A stretch of DNA of 64,000 bases from Stenopsyche tienmushanensis (GCA_008973525.1 WACJ01000296.1:310001-374000); one strand, 5' to 3'. Positions 37,101 through 48,029 are shown, counted from the stretch's first letter. A program made the numbers and translations. Notes: generated from the letters alone by a model not told the origin.

Positions 37101-40100
37101 CTCATGGACATCCGAATGCTCCATATTGGGAAAAATCATCGACATTAAATTTTACAAAGTAAGAATATGTTTAAAAATAATCCTTAGATAATAGATCAGG
37201 GGTCTCAACTCTTCTGGGGTGTGAGTAGGGAATCCAATCCCGGGATTCCAGATCCCGGGATCCCGGAGAGATTTAAGTGCTCATCAGTAAAAGTAATCCC
37301 GAAAAATTCGGGATTACTAAATCGAGACATTTTCGCCGAAATCTGGACGCTTGAAAATAGTGGCGTAACTACTAATTGGCGAGATTAGGCGACGCCTAGG
37401 GGCAATAACTGTCTAATCTATGTATACATATATACAGTACAGTTTCAAAAGTTTAAATGTTATCAAATTATTATATTAATCTTTCCCTACCGGTGATGTA
37501 TTTACTACACCTCGACTCTAATAACGAGAATATCGATATGAAATATAATAGATACGGGGTTCAGAATTTTTGTATTCCTCCGTAATATAATTAAGAATCA
37601 CATCAAAGTATTAGAGTATATAAGTATTCATCTGCAGCGATGGAAATAAATAATTTGTGATCATCTTTTTTAGCCTTTCAGGTCAACAAAGACAGAAAAG
37701 CGAAGTATCAGGACTGACCCCAGCAACTCCATATATTGCTCGACTTTGTTCATTAGGCGAATTGGATTCTAGTCCATTTACAAGACCATTGCTCTTCACT
37801 ACACTCGAAGAATGTATGTCTTTTAATGACAATCCTATGAAGCTAATTCGATTTTTTAATCATATTAAAATATTTAAATTACATTTGGCAGCTCCTGAAG
37901 CACCACCTGCTAGTGTTACTGCCGAAGCAACAGCCAGTCCAGGAGAATTACGTTTAAGCTGGTTACCTCCACATCCAAGAACCGTCAATGGCATACTCTT
38001 AGGATACATTATAAAAGCCATTCCTCAAATTAATGACCAATCAGGTAAAATTATTTATTTAATACAAAGTATTATCATTCAATGAATCACTTAAATATTA
38101 TTGTATATTTTTAGATGATAATACTCGAATAATAAAAGTATCACCGACAAAGGATCATGTTCCACAATATGCTGTTTTATCTGGACTCTTAAAGAGTACT
38201 AGATATTCAATTACAATAAGCTGTTACAACAGTGCTGGTCAAGGTCCACCTTCTCCAATAATTTATCATGTCACAAGAGAAGGGGGTAAGTTTTTTATTT
38301 GATTTTAATGATCATTTACATAATGTAAATTGTTACTGTTATTGAATAAAATATTTTTAAAACAGTTCCAGAAGCTGCTCCTGCGTTGATAGAATGTACG
38401 GGTGTATCATCGACGGCTCTTCGTGTAAGCTGGCGTGCATTACCTCAACATCTACAAGGTGGTGCAATGCAAGGATATGTATTATTTTATACAACACCCG
38501 GTAATAAAATTTCCTAAGCATTTACCAATTTTCACCCGTTAAAAAAAAATTAATCAATTCAATATTCATATAACAGATGGCTATCAACAAAATGTTACGA
38601 CAATGCACAACGAGGCCTACATTCAAGGCTTGCTCAAATTCACAAATTATACTCTGGAAATAGGCGGTTATTGTTCACAGGGTATGGGACCACTTTCATC
38701 CACAGTTTTTTGCTCGACGATGCAAGACCGTAAGTCAATAATAGTATCGTTCGTTTTCGAATATATAATGATAGAGAGGGCAATATATTAGTTTTCAATG
38801 TGCAGTTCCCAGTGCTCCCGCTGAAGTAAAAGCAATGCCTTTAACATCTGAAGCAATTATTGTCAGCTGGCGTCCACCACCGCACCCCAACGGTCGTATC
38901 ACACATTACACCGTATACGTTAAATCTATGAAGTAAGGATTGTGAACATTTTTTAATCGTATTTTAAAAATCATATGTATACAGAATTAAATATGTTTAT
39001 ACAATTCTGAATTTTGAATTGTTTATTTATTATTTGGAAATGTATTATTTATTATTTAAGCGATGGAGTAATGCAGACGACTCGAGTTCCAGTTAATGTG
39101 GGTCGTACTCAAAATCCTAGAACATTAGTACAACCCTTAAGACAATTGCAAGAAGGTCGATCTTATGAAACATGGGTAACGGCTACGTCTGGCGCTGGAG
39201 AAGGAGAGCCATCTCGACATGTCCTAGCTGAACCGACTGATAGAGGTAAACAAATAAATACTTATGCATCTTTTATTATTTATTTATAACGCTGATTATC
39301 AAAATTATTAAATTTAATCTTAAAAATATGTTATTGATTTTTAGTTATAGCCGGAATTGCATCGCTCGGTGGAGAAATTTGGACTGGATCTGGAAAACAA
39401 TTGCTGATGGAATGTTATGCAGTTGGAAATCCACAGCCACGCACTGTATGGTATCATAATAACCATGTGATTACTCATCATCCAAGATTCACATTTAATA
39501 AGGACGATAGCTTACTTATAAACAGTAAGATAATTCGTTATAAATACTATTTTCAAACTTCTATGTATTGATATTGATATATTGATATGATTATAGATAT
39601 AGATCAATCTTTGGAAGGAAATTATACTTGCTTAGCAAAAAATCTCTACGGATCTGATCGCGTAGAATATATTGTCGGCGTTCTACCGATCCCTGCGCCG
39701 CCAACTATTCGTTTGGTACCATCTGCAGATTCTATATTAGTTGAATGGACAACACCAACCATAATACTATCACATATTACAACGCGTACTACAAATTATA
39801 CTACAAAAATTTTAGGTATGAGATTGTATATCTCGTCTTAAATCTTAAATTTACTTATTTGCTAATATAATTCTAATTTGTATATTTAAAGGATATTTAG
39901 TCGGTTGGAGAGAAGCTGATGGTAAATGGTCTAGAGATGATGAATTAGGAATTAATGCCATGAATAAATTAATAAGAAATCTTCGCTGTGCGACATTGTA
40001 CGAAGTTCGAGTTATAGCCCGAAGCACAGCGGGGGAATCGAATCCAGCGATGGCACATGTTCGAACAATCGGAGATGGTTCGTTTCATATATTGATATAA

Positions 40101-41515
40101 TTTGATATCCAAATCCATTAAGAATAATAAATTCATACGTTAATGCCTAATTAAATGTATTATTTTAGTCCTCACAGCACCCATTGGTTCACAATGGATT
40201 TGGAGCAATGCAACAGGAATTGTTCTGCAAACAGATTCATGGGGTAGAAGTGATTGTGGTCCAGCTAGATGGAGCGTGGATTATCGTCAAGTTCCAACAA
40301 AATTATGGCTACGATCAACAACGTTACAGGTTAAAATGAATAATATAAAACAGAATAATTATACTTTCAATTAAGCACTTACAATGATCATATTTATAGG
40401 AAGTAGGGAACTGGGGTCAATTAATAATCAGTGGATTGACGCCAGGATGTTGGTATCAATTGCGAGTGACGGCCACAAATGCGGCAGGAGCAACAACTGC
40501 AATTTATAACGTAGCCACCAAGACTATAAAAGGAGGTAAGGATATAAATTACTTGAATATTAATAATCGTATAAGTTTTATTGTATATAATTCATTTGTG
40601 ATATTTCAACATGTAGAAGAAATTGGTCCATATAGCGAACCACTCGATACCAGCTTCCTAGTTATCGTATGTAGCTCGGTTCTTCTCATTCTTTCTATTA
40701 TTGTGTGCATCATCGCTGCAATTCAAAAACATAGGTATATATAATCAACATTTTTAAACAATGTGAATCAATCAAATTATATACGTTGATAATATGATAA
40801 CATTTATTATAGACATAAATTATTGTGTGGATCTGTTACAAGTGGTCCGTATAAAGAACCGAGAATGGCTCCGACGCCACCAAATTATCCAGATACTGAT
40901 CCACCGCCTTGTCCACGACTCTATAGCTCACCTGTATCTACAAGAAAACCAAGTAAAGCTAGCACAGGTAAAATTGATTAAATATAATAGCGGCGTGTAT
41001 TTAAAACGTGCATTTCAAGGATATATTTTTTCTAGAAATGTTTGAAATAAGTCCGTATGCTCAATTCACAATGGGTTTCCAAACGTTTGGTCATGCTGAA
41101 AATCAAGATAGACCAGGATACATGAAAAAGACTCAATCAAATTATAATACAGGTTAATATAATTTTTTATAATAGCAATTTGATTTCATTTTCTAATCTT
41201 ATTTTGTGTGTTATATAACATTTCAGATACGAGTTTTCAAGTTTGTTCAGAATCAGACGATAGTGATAGTTTATCTAAATCTACTACAATTGCAAAAGGA
41301 CCCAGCAGTATGTATTTAATAAAACAGAATTATGTTTATACATAATAAATTACTCAATAAATTTGTAGGATTTTTTCACTTTAATATTTCATTTGGAGTC
41401 GTTTTATTGTAAAATCTTCAGCAAATCTTACAAACTTATTGAATAATATATTACAGATATAATTAAGTTTATTTAAAAATTTGCAGAAATGTGCAGAGTG
41501 CAATATCATAGATAG
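26381..41515 (+). CDS. Dscam-like: Dscam-family cell adhesion receptor, 3' 26 exons (Ig5 to C-terminus)
   Basis: Homophilic neuronal/immune adhesion receptor of the Dscam family; single-pass plasma-membrane protein. I joined 26 exons by GT-AG sites and the reading frame stays open throughout: 4316 nt, i.e. 2 nt completing an upstream codon plus 1437 codons and a stop. Domain order with approximate residues of this fragment: Ig5 (20-116), Ig6 (117-265), Ig7 (266-368), Ig8 (369-467), Ig9 (468-565), FN3 1-4 (566-978), Ig10 (979-1070), FN3 5-6 (1071-1272), transmembrane (about 1283-1304), tail (1305-1437). The FN3x4-Ig-FN3x2-TM order is the Dscam signature (family knowledge). The first exon enters mid-codon after a good acceptor (tctctttttag), so Ig1-Ig4 and the signal peptide lie upstream, probably outside the window. 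Each variable-domain equivalent present (Ig7) is encoded once, with no alternative-exon array, so this is a non-hypervariable paralogue rather than Dscam1. Which paralogue (2, 3 or 4) I cannot tell. Confidence 0.92.
27590..28400 (+). pseudogene. Strongly decayed mariner in a Dscam-like intron
   Basis: GDFSLEDEPRCGNPSKRTKQL at about 27714-27776 is the mariner G[DN]FS..DEPR.GRP block. It is followed by a DFWIPHALTN segment near 27900 and, after many stops, by a LHP-x-[YS]P-SDPAPSDF-like segment at about 28232-28274, equivalent to the third catalytic Asp motif. Frames are broken throughout. Confidence 0.7.
28401..29184. other. Intronic sequence with a GC-rich patch
   Basis: At 28850-29130 a GC-richer patch (ctgagcgaataaaatcataa, cagccgactcgtgggtcggg, cgcgggttcacgtgcgaaca) could be an LTR or element end, but no partner or coding sequence is visible. 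The rest is unremarkable AT-rich sequence. Confidence 0.35.
29185..29918 (+). mobile_element. mariner element M1, copy 2 (internally deleted), in a Dscam-like intron
   Basis: A 734-bp element, flanked by TA at 29183-29184 and 29919-29920, with terminal repeats ttaggttgtcccataagttt and its complement ending gggacaccctaa. Same orientation as the host gene. The transposase is interrupted and internally deleted. Confidence 0.88.
29214..29588 (+). pseudogene. mariner (DD34D) transposase, broken, copy 2
   Basis: Starts MNTDLIIAIVEENPRYTVRE, with an intact paired HTH region (EIANKLEIPRTSVHNHLTKL) and DVWLPHELTD, then the first catalytic segment (GDESWILYEN). A stop follows CIW at 29586-29588. After 29620 a deletion of about 190 bp, compared with copy 1, removes the HHDN segment with the second Asp; the SPDIAPSDYYLF end is retained further on. 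Confidence 0.85.
31182..31419. other. Start of the 5.1 kb Dscam-like intron
   Basis: Follows the donor GTAAGT at 31182. No feature recognised. Confidence 0.5.
31420..31730 (+). repeat. Interspersed repeat D copy in a Dscam-like intron
   Basis: Head cgacatgcgttgcaatgcca and tail gaagttttatcgtaatctga, tatggcagcgcattacatac match 48030-48225. The tail also matches 13330-13590. It is probably the 3' part of a retroelement or rolling-circle element. No coding sequence recognised. Confidence 0.55.
31890..32160. repeat. Interspersed repeat C, copy 1
   Basis: Shares ccgaacgtcttggccgcggg and following blocks with 59510-59750 in the same orientation. On the minus strand both copies encode a similar peptide end (RRPSPPAAKTFGRTPR here, RRAGLPAAKTTGRIPR there), which hints at an old coding or LTR segment. 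Superfamily unknown. Confidence 0.5.
32370..32850 (+). mobile_element. Tc1/mariner-superfamily transposon, 3' part
   Basis: At 32380-32500 the plus strand encodes GPIPWLERSPDLTPMDFFAW and a following LSNNLYDIKHIVEKEYV, the third catalytic Asp region of a DDE transposase. The stretch then runs through an A-rich segment (caaaatgttgaaaaaaaatc) to a terminus at about 32795-32845 (acacttgggatatagagctt, tatgcgaaacgtagcagaag). It is the same family as 908-1835 and 54350-55800. The 5' two thirds are absent. Confidence 0.65.
32851..34295. other. Intronic AT-rich sequence
   Basis: No feature recognised within this part of the Dscam-like intron. Confidence 0.5.
34296..34650 (+). pseudogene. Decayed mariner transposase core in a Dscam-like intron
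   Basis: LVTGDEKWVLYQVKNAKD gives the first catalytic Asp motif. It is followed, after frame breaks, by IIYHEVLLQSQTI, WQHDNVRS (second Asp) and HLPYSLD (remnant of YSPDL). Multiple stops; dead. Confidence 0.7.
34691..35050. mobile_element. Short non-autonomous DNA element, GTGCGGTA family, copy 2
   Basis: Inverse copy of 5168-5552. The ends read acctctttttgtgcgatttc and, at the right, ctaccgcacaaaaaaggttt. Both copies contain tcataaagagtacgt-like and ggaaataaatcatcagcac-like blocks. No coding capacity. Confidence 0.55.
35176..36121 (-). mobile_element. 5'-truncated R1-clade non-LTR retrotransposon in a Dscam-like intron
   Basis: GC-rich insertion with a T run at about 35180-35195 (poly-A tail on the minus strand), a 3' UTR of about 200 bp and the end of ORF2. 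It is truncated at its 5' side near 36121, as usual for target-primed insertion, and lies antisense to the host gene, about 165 bp before exon 6. Confidence 0.85.
35406..36121 (-). pseudogene. R1-clade ORF2 C-terminus (reverse transcriptase 3' end with CCHC-like motif)
   Basis: On the minus strand 36121-35903 reads RRSAIRVAAAYRTVSEDAVL and ALTAIPPIDLLAKERK. After a frame shift near 35905 a second frame runs from about 35900 to the stop at 35406: GRWTHRRIPDLKPWTARKHG, LCYHLTQALTGHGCFGSYLH, then KCHHCGAELDDAAHTLFDCP (the C-x2-C-x8-H-x4-C zinc motif of R1/jockey ORF2 ends). Family assignment rests on the YRTVSE..A and LTQ.LTGHGCFG.YL signatures. The frameshift makes it a pseudogene. Confidence 0.85.
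36285..36908 (+). CDS. Dscam-like: Dscam-like exons 6-8: end of Ig8 and Ig9
   Basis: Exons 36285-36461, 36544-36688 and 36760-36908. Exon 6 carries the second half of Ig8: a Dscam-type LSLPNGSLLLEMV strand followed by EGLYSCTVDN. Exon 7 opens Ig9 (PATFELESKNLTTRKG, TITCEALGDHPIRIVWKING), very like the Dscam1 Ig9 opening. Exon 8 ends it with AGHYQCEASNPHGSAQQ. For exon 8 the upstream AG at 36738-36739 would put a stop in frame; the AG at 36758-36759 restores the phase (AG plus A gives Arg, then IKISSQQ), so I use 36760 as its start. Confidence 0.9.
36984..39245 (+). CDS. Dscam-like: Dscam-like exons 9-16: fibronectin type III domains 1-4
   Basis: Exons 36984-37158, 37674-37813, 37892-38044, 38115-38285, 38366-38500, 38577-38729, 38806-38932 and 39061-39245. 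Each FN3 domain is split across two exons. The first exon of each pair has the Pro-rich opening and a Trp strand (VRLGWRSP, LRLSWLPPHPRTVNG, LRVSWRALP, IIVSWRPPPHPNG). The second has the Tyr-corner strand (LTPATPYIARL, LKSTRYSITISC, LLKFTNYTLEIGGYC, LQEGRSYETWVTATSGAGEGEPS). Introns are mostly 70-130 bp. The exception is the 515-bp intron 37159-37673, most of which is a hAT-type repeat. N-glycosylation sequons are present, for example in NFTN and NVTT. Confidence 0.9.
37226..37659. mobile_element. hAT-type short element filling most of a Dscam-like intron
   Basis: Starts TAGGGAATCCAATCCCGGGA and matches the element at 54974-55649 up to taaataatttgt at 37659, only 14 bp before the splice acceptor. 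The missing right end means it was truncated. The host intron (37159-37673) is 515 bp, against roughly 70-130 bp for its neighbours. Confidence 0.75.
39345..40734 (+). CDS. Dscam-like: Dscam-like exons 17-22: Ig10, FN3 5-6 and transmembrane segment
   Basis: Exons 39345-39524, 39597-39815, 39892-40077, 40169-40329, 40400-40535 and 40617-40734. Ig10 spans exons 17-18 (LLMECYAVGNPQPRTVWYHN to EGNYTCLAKNLYG). FN3-5 starts in exon 18 (PAPPTIRLVPS) and continues in exon 19 (YLVGWREADGKW, LYEVRVIARSTAGES). FN3-6 covers exons 20-21, and the second of these ends in WYQLRVTATNAAGATTA, close to the Dscam1 equivalent. Exon 22 encodes the juxtamembrane EEIGPYSEPLDTS and a hydrophobic helix of about 22 residues (FLVIVCSSVLLILSIIVCII), followed by the basic stop-transfer QKHR. 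Confidence 0.92.
40813..41515 (+). CDS. Dscam-like: Dscam-like exons 23-26: short cytoplasmic tail and stop
   Basis: Exons 40813-40967, 41036-41152, 41227-41307 and 41487-41515. Exon 23 is Pro-rich (TPPNYPDTDPPPCPRLYSSP), a possible SH3-binding stretch. Exon 24 carries EISPYAQFTMGF, like the conserved [E/D]I.PYA.F motif of insect Dscam tails, plus a later QTFGHAENQ. Exon 25 is acidic and Ser-rich (SESDDSDSLSKS). The last exon reads KMCRVQYHR then TAG (41513-41515). The tail is only about 130 residues, much shorter than the roughly 370 of Drosophila Dscam1. If the exon 25 donor is not used, translation would instead run to a TAA at about 41342. In-frame sequence continues after the TAG to a TAA at 41570-41572 (see findings). 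Confidence 0.8.
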
Positions 41516-43350
41516 CATGATGGCTATTTCTCCGATAGAACTCCTCGGAGAATGGAAATGACCAAACACTAATTGAGCGATTCTAATAATACAAGTGATA
41601 CGAAATTTTATACTGTGCTTCCTTTAAACAATTAAAAAGTTTGCATTCCGATAATATCGTCATCAATTTAGCCTACAGGAATTTATTCACACCGACGATA
41701 ATTAAATTACAGTTAAAAATGTTGGAGTAATATTAACGAAAGTATTTCAAACAAGTGCAGCCAAATGTGTAGATAGTGCAAAACTTTAGTGTGTCAGGCT
41801 TTTGTATGCATAATTATTTTAAATATAGCAAAACAAATGACCAAAAACATTCAAGGTTTGCATTATATACGGGCATTCCTCGCAACACCGCATCGAACAA
41901 GTAATTGATACTTGTTCTCGATTCGTTGCATTTGTTTATGCAATCTGCTTGTGTGCATACAAACGTATATCATTTTAGCGTTCAGGTTCAGTTTATTCAA
42001 GCTAAAATAATTCATTTACTGCATCATATACACAAAATGTATTCAAAATTATGTGATCGGTAGCTTTTTCAAAGAAATAATTTAATTCTTAAGAAATTTA
42101 ATCGGAATACATGGTATATGAATATTTTTAGATTACTGCGAATATTTAACTAATTGTATATTTATATTATAAACATATACATGAAAGAGCAACGCTTCAA
42201 TTTGATTTTTAAAAACGGCATTATTTGCATCATTCATCAGTATTAAGACGTATCGGTTTACATATTTGAAGCCGATACTATACAACTATATGACGAATCA
42301 TGTATAACATGAATGTATTATAATTCTACTTGTGTATTTATAATTATGTTATACCGATATCGAATAGAAAATATATGCATATTGTTATAAATGTACTGGA
42401 TTTTAATAGTGGCGTTTGGCTAACAACTTGTTAGAAATGTGTTGGAAGACAAAAACAAGGCTGTTTTATTCTTATAATTGTAATGAAATTTGACTGAAAC
42501 AAAAAGGGTCGATGTAAAATTAAATTTTATATGAAGAACTCAATTGATATTCAATTGGATCTTTGGATGGGGAATAAAATGAATGTACGATAAAAACTCT
42601 GTTAAAAACCTCACGATCACTTGATAAATGAAGTTATGTTTCCAACTATTAATAAATAATACATCACTAATAGTTATAAAATTATCCACAATATTTTGTC
42701 AATCCAATCTGAAAATCTGAAAATTGAAAACATTAAAAAATCAAATTTAAAGGACGTTTTCATATCGCACAGATTAATGATTAAACGCTATTATGACGAG
42801 TAAAATACTATTTTTATCTTATAAAAACTATTTGTTTTTACAAAATGTATATATTCAATAAGTCGTTAAAACTTTCAAAAGGAAAACCAACCATTACGCT
42901 AAAATAGCTATAAATTAGCCGTTAACTTTCATTATACATATTAAATAAATTTTCTTCTATATACTGTTGTGTGCCAAATTAAATACTGATGTCACCTTTA
43001 TACCGAGTACCGAAACTGTCTTTATTTTTTACAAATCGTTATGGATTTATTTAGCCGACATAACGTTAGAGTCGTGTAAATAATCGAAGACGTTTGATAT
43101 TCGGAGTGCCACAATCAAGCTTCTCATTATTCAGTCGCCATTTAAATATACAAACGTAGCGTATAAGTGAATACAATTTCTAGTCGTTTAACATGATCAT
43201 ATTATCCTGTCACTCTAAGACTGATGGCGGCAAAAATACATTTTCCTTGTTTCGTTGTTGAAAAGTTGATTTTTTTGTAAATAAAATTATCTATATGTAC
43301 ATTGTTTCATTGTAAATAAATATTTAATAAACTGCGATTTACATATTTCT
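41516..43350 (+). other. Probable 3' UTR of the Dscam-like gene
   Basis: About 1.8 kb of AT-rich, repeat-free sequence follows the stop. It ends with two closely spaced polyadenylation signals, AATAAA at 43315-43320 and 43326-43331, so cleavage near 43345-43355 is plausible. No coding potential is seen beyond the 18 codons directly after the TAG. Confidence 0.5.
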
Positions 43351-43589
43351 GTTTTATTCATTCGTCTGAAAAATATTACGGTTGTAATTTTCAGGGATCA
43401 CGCCTTCTTATAATTCACCTATTTTCCTCAATTAAATAGGGAAAGGATTTAACATGGTGATTTTTCATTGTCTTCCACGCGTAGTAAAGTAAGGATAGGA
43501 TTATTTGGAATCCTATCCAATGAGTGAGTAGCGAAATTATCATTATATATAAATGATAATTTAATAATTGTTGCAAATTCAATCAGCAG

Positions 43590-44580
43590 GGGATCGGTCG
43601 ACACTCCGTTCGCCCACTCTTGGTTGCCACTTCAACATTTCACCAATGACCGTCGTCTCTTTGGCAGATATGTCCCATCCATTGCCACTTAAGAATACCA
43701 ATTCTTTTAATAGCGTCCACTACTAAAGTTCTTCTTCGGATATCTTCGTTTCTGATTTTATCTTTTTAAGACACTCCGAGCATAGATCTTTCCACGGCAC
43801 CTTTATTTTATGCGAAAGGCATGATGTTAGGTTCCACGTCTGTGCACTGTAAGTTAACATAAAGAGGATGCATCGGTTAAATACCTTAGTTTTTTAAAAT
43901 GAATTTAAGTTTTCCAAATGCTGCCCATCCCAGTTGCATACGTCTGACGATTTCTTTGGAGAATTATTTGTCCCAGGTACGCATATTCATTTACAACGTC
44001 AATTTGCGTTCCCTCCATGGATATAGATATCGTCCCAAGGGTCTGAGATTTGTGTTTATTTATTATGGCTTTGGTTTTATCCATGTTCATTTTCAGAGCA
44101 ATTTTGCTCGATGCTTCATTTTGGTTGTAGAGCATGTCTTGGAGCTTTTCAGGGATTTGGCTACTAATACTATATCATCTGCAAAACAGAGGTGGAAGAT
44201 GTACTCTTCATTCAAACACATCTTCCAAAATGTTTATGAAAAGCTTAGGAGATATAACATCGCCCTGCTTAACACCTTTTCTTATATTTATACTATTGCT
44301 GTTGTTATGGAACTGGACCATCATCGTTGCAGAGTTATATAGAGATTTGATCACCTCTATATACCCAAAGTCTATATTGCAGCACTGTAGTGATTCTAAA
44401 ACTGCCCATGTTTAAATTGAGTCGAATACCTTTTCATAATCTATGAAGGCAAGGTTGAATGGCAAATTATATTCGTCGATTTCTGTATGATTTGTTTTAG
44501 TGTGTGGATATGATCAATAGTATTGAAGCCTTTTCTAAATCCAGGTTTATCCAGTTCTAACAACGTTCACCTAAGAGTAA
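43590..44580 (-). pseudogene. Fragment of a non-LTR retrotransposon reverse transcriptase (RTE-like)
   Basis: Minus-strand fragments in order: FNLAFIDYEKVFDSI, GVKQGDVISPKLFINIL, LCFADDIVLVA (the FADD catalytic box, about 44165-44195), KMNMDKTKAI, and EGTQIDVVNEYAYLGQIIL. Towards 43640 comes a decayed KWQWMGHICQRDDGHW thumb-type motif. Several stops and frameshifts, no endonuclease and no clear ends. RTE-like is my best guess; CR1/jockey relatives are possible. It lies just beyond the Dscam-like 3' UTR. Confidence 0.75.
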
Positions 44581-47456
44581 AAAAATCATTTTAATATATA
44601 TGATACTTTCTTAAATATAAAATGTACATTTTAATGAAATGAATATGAATGAAACTTTGCATGAAAATTGTATAAAAGCTTGAATATTCATATGGTCTTC
44701 TGTTACATTATCTAAATTTCTTGACGCTTATTCTACTGTAATTAATAACTTCATCTCTGTAAGCAAAAAACTGATAATATTATCGAACAATTGCAACATA
44801 GGTAAATTTAAATGTATTAGTAAAAACAATACCTCGGTCTTTTTATTGATGTTTTAACTGTCGTTTATTAGTTATAATTGAGATAACATCGACGTATAGA
44901 AGGCATGATTTGTTTTTAGGGGGTAATAGTGTTTTGTCTTAGCGAAAATGCTAAAATTTATATTAATCTACGCATGTTCGTGTGATAAATAACATAACGA
45001 ATGAAAATCAAAAATGTCTTTTATTTTTGTAGAACATTTATAGTAAAAATACATTTAAAAAAAACGTTCTTATTTACATGTCAATACATATCAACATTCA
45101 ATCAACGATCATTTATTAAAATAATCTCTTAACACAAGTGCAAAAAATATGAGAATGTTAAAGACGACTCTTAGACTTGAAAATTTGACAAAAAATTGTA
45201 ATTCTAATAACAATACTTTCTAGAGTTCATAAAAGTCAACATGTAATATAATAAAAAATAAAAAATGTACAGTTACAACTTGAACGCAGATTGTAATAGG
45301 GTATTACAGACATGGCGTATGATATATTGCACAAAAATACGACTTATAAAACCAATTATGCTTAAACAAATTAAATAAATAAAACGGCCGGCTAAAATGA
45401 GACGACTTAATGACGTTCTCTATTCAGTTATAAATAATGTTTTCATAGAAAAGTGCAATATTACAAAATAGTCATCCTTTTCAACTAATTTGGAACACTC
45501 TCAAATAAAAACTACTAATAAGACTTGAGCATAAAAAATATATTTCCAGTAGATAAGTCTTGAATTTAGTGTTTCAATTTCGATACACGTGAAATTTCGA
45601 TTTAATTTCAAACGCATACATTTCAATCTATAAACAACATCAATATGAGAAGAATATAGAATTCAAGTGAAATATTGAAATAAACACTAATTTGTTCATT
45701 ATTCCTTTTTAAACCGCTATGTACTTAAATCAAACAAACATATTGCCGATGTAGATTCTTCCATGACATGATAAACAATATGCACGAGCGGCAACCAAGT
45801 ACTTATTCATTCAAAAGTACTTTAATTAAATATAAATTTAAAATTACATATTATCTAGTTTAACTTTTTATAGCTTATCAAAATAAATCTCATTTAGGAA
45901 AATGTACATCATAAATTACGATAATGCGTTATGTCAATAAATAATTTAAAAAACGCTAACTGAATTTAATTCATTCACAACGGGGCAGTTTAAATTCGAA
46001 CGCCACGTCGTGATATAATTAAACCCATGTAAAATGATTCTTTGCTGGAGATATTTAACTATCTCTAGACTAGATTCTGTTCCGCTTTCCATAATTGATA
46101 AATAGGCTTCAAATGATATACAAACGTTAAACAAAACACAACAATAAATTTGCATTTTTAAATAGTTTTATCACAATATATCGGTAAATGACAGGTAACA
46201 ATATTTGGCAGAAAAGATTTAACGTGTCTTGTACATTTAGCTATTTTACACATAAAATTATTTCTAATGAGGGATGAAAAAACAATAAATTCAACATATC
46301 ACCGACGAATAATTTGATCATTAAATACCTTTATTTTGCAGAATTTTAATTGACGATGTATTCAAATACATTCAGATTCAACAAAAATTTGTTAAACTAA
46401 TTATTTCGTTAGACAGATTAGACGTTACCATAAAAAGGAAAAACTTAAGACCTACGAGATTTGATAGAGATGAGTTCCGGTTTATCGATTTTAAGCTACC
46501 CGATATAAACATAGGATCACATATTAATTGGGCCTTTTTATTATTATATCTATACTAACAGACATCTGCATATAATTTTTTCAAAGAGACGAACAATAAT
46601 TGGGTTCGGTCATTTGAGTATTAAAATAAAAAATCATAGAGAGAATAAAAACAAGGTTTTTACATATTAATGAGAATTATTTTAGAGATATGTTCAATAA
46701 GGAAAATCATCATTTAAAATATGCATGAAATAATCATTCAAATTTAATAAATAATTGTGGCATAATTATGTCTTTATGGTTTTGCAAATTTATTAAAATA
46801 TTTAACATTATTTAAAGTAATAATATAAAATCACTATATTAGAGAACAAGTATTTTGTTATAAAAAGCCACAAAAAACATTGTCGAACTATTGTTATGAA
46901 AATGTTGATCTTAACGCTAAGCCTTTATTTAAAATATTTGGCCTTAATAAATTTATTAGATCGATACTAGATTAATACTCATATTATTTAACGTTTTTAA
47001 AAAAATATGTTTTCATTTAGTATGAACAAACGCATAGTCGAAATATGTAATTTTACACATTACAGTATTAAAAAATAAAAACAATAATTAGAATACAGTT
47101 AAAGCATATTTAATTCCAATGATCGTATAAACATTCACTTTCCTACTTATGATATACTCGATGATAACAAATAAATGAGAAACACGAGGAAAAAACTAAC
47201 ATCCATATGACGCTACATAAATTGCCAAAGATTCACAGACTTTGAAAAGTAAATATTCGGCCTGTACACTATCAATTCGTTGATAATTAGGCCGGCTGTT
47301 TTTTTTTTTAAATAATTGCACAGTTTAAGTAAATTCAGAAATATGTACACAATCACTGTACGGTTTTTTATCACAATTCAAAATTGATATACTTTTATAA
47401 ACCTTAACCAGCACAAAGGTTCACAAAGATGTGAGATGATAACAATATACAAAGAG
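44581..47456. other. Long AT-rich sequence between the two genes
   Basis: No genes or repeats recognised. It might include a long 3' UTR of the galactosyltransferase, since an AATAAA lies on the minus strand at 45020-45025, but nothing in the sequence proves this. Confidence 0.4.
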
Positions 47457-48029
47457 TAGGGTGGTCCTTCTACCCTAACAAAACTATTTCGGTGTTTTTT
47501 CAATTTTTTAAAATAATATTTAGGGGTCGCTAGCAAAGTTAGAATTTTAATTTTAAAAAATAAATACACAGTATCAATCAATAATTTGTATTTGTTGATA
47601 TAAAACATTTACGTGCAAAATTAATGTTTAGATTACAAATAAGGATGTCCTTTAATATCAAATTCATTTATATTCAGGATGCAAACGTTATTTTGTATCA
47701 AGATATTTCTTTCGGTACTTTTTTACTAACAAAAACGATTGCCATCAATTTATTATAGTCAACATTTTTAGTCAAAAACTGTGATGAAATCTCTACACCT
47801 TTGATTCTTAGTGCATCTATATATTTTGAACCGAAAGTTTATCGTTATAAAGTGCAAACGATGCTAAATCTTCCGAAAAGAACCATAAATGGCCCAATAT
47901 TTTTTTCATAGCGACTTTTGCCATTTTTTTGTTTTTTTGGTTTGGTCTTTTAATTATTGTAAGTCGTTTCTCAGCGCTGAATATCCGAAAATGGCTGGAA
48001 ACCAGTATTTTATAAACATATTACTAGTG

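Noticed and set aside
43899..44342. 147-codon plus-strand frame
   Set aside because: It is the antisense shadow of the reverse-transcriptase relic on the minus strand (FADD box and flanking motifs).
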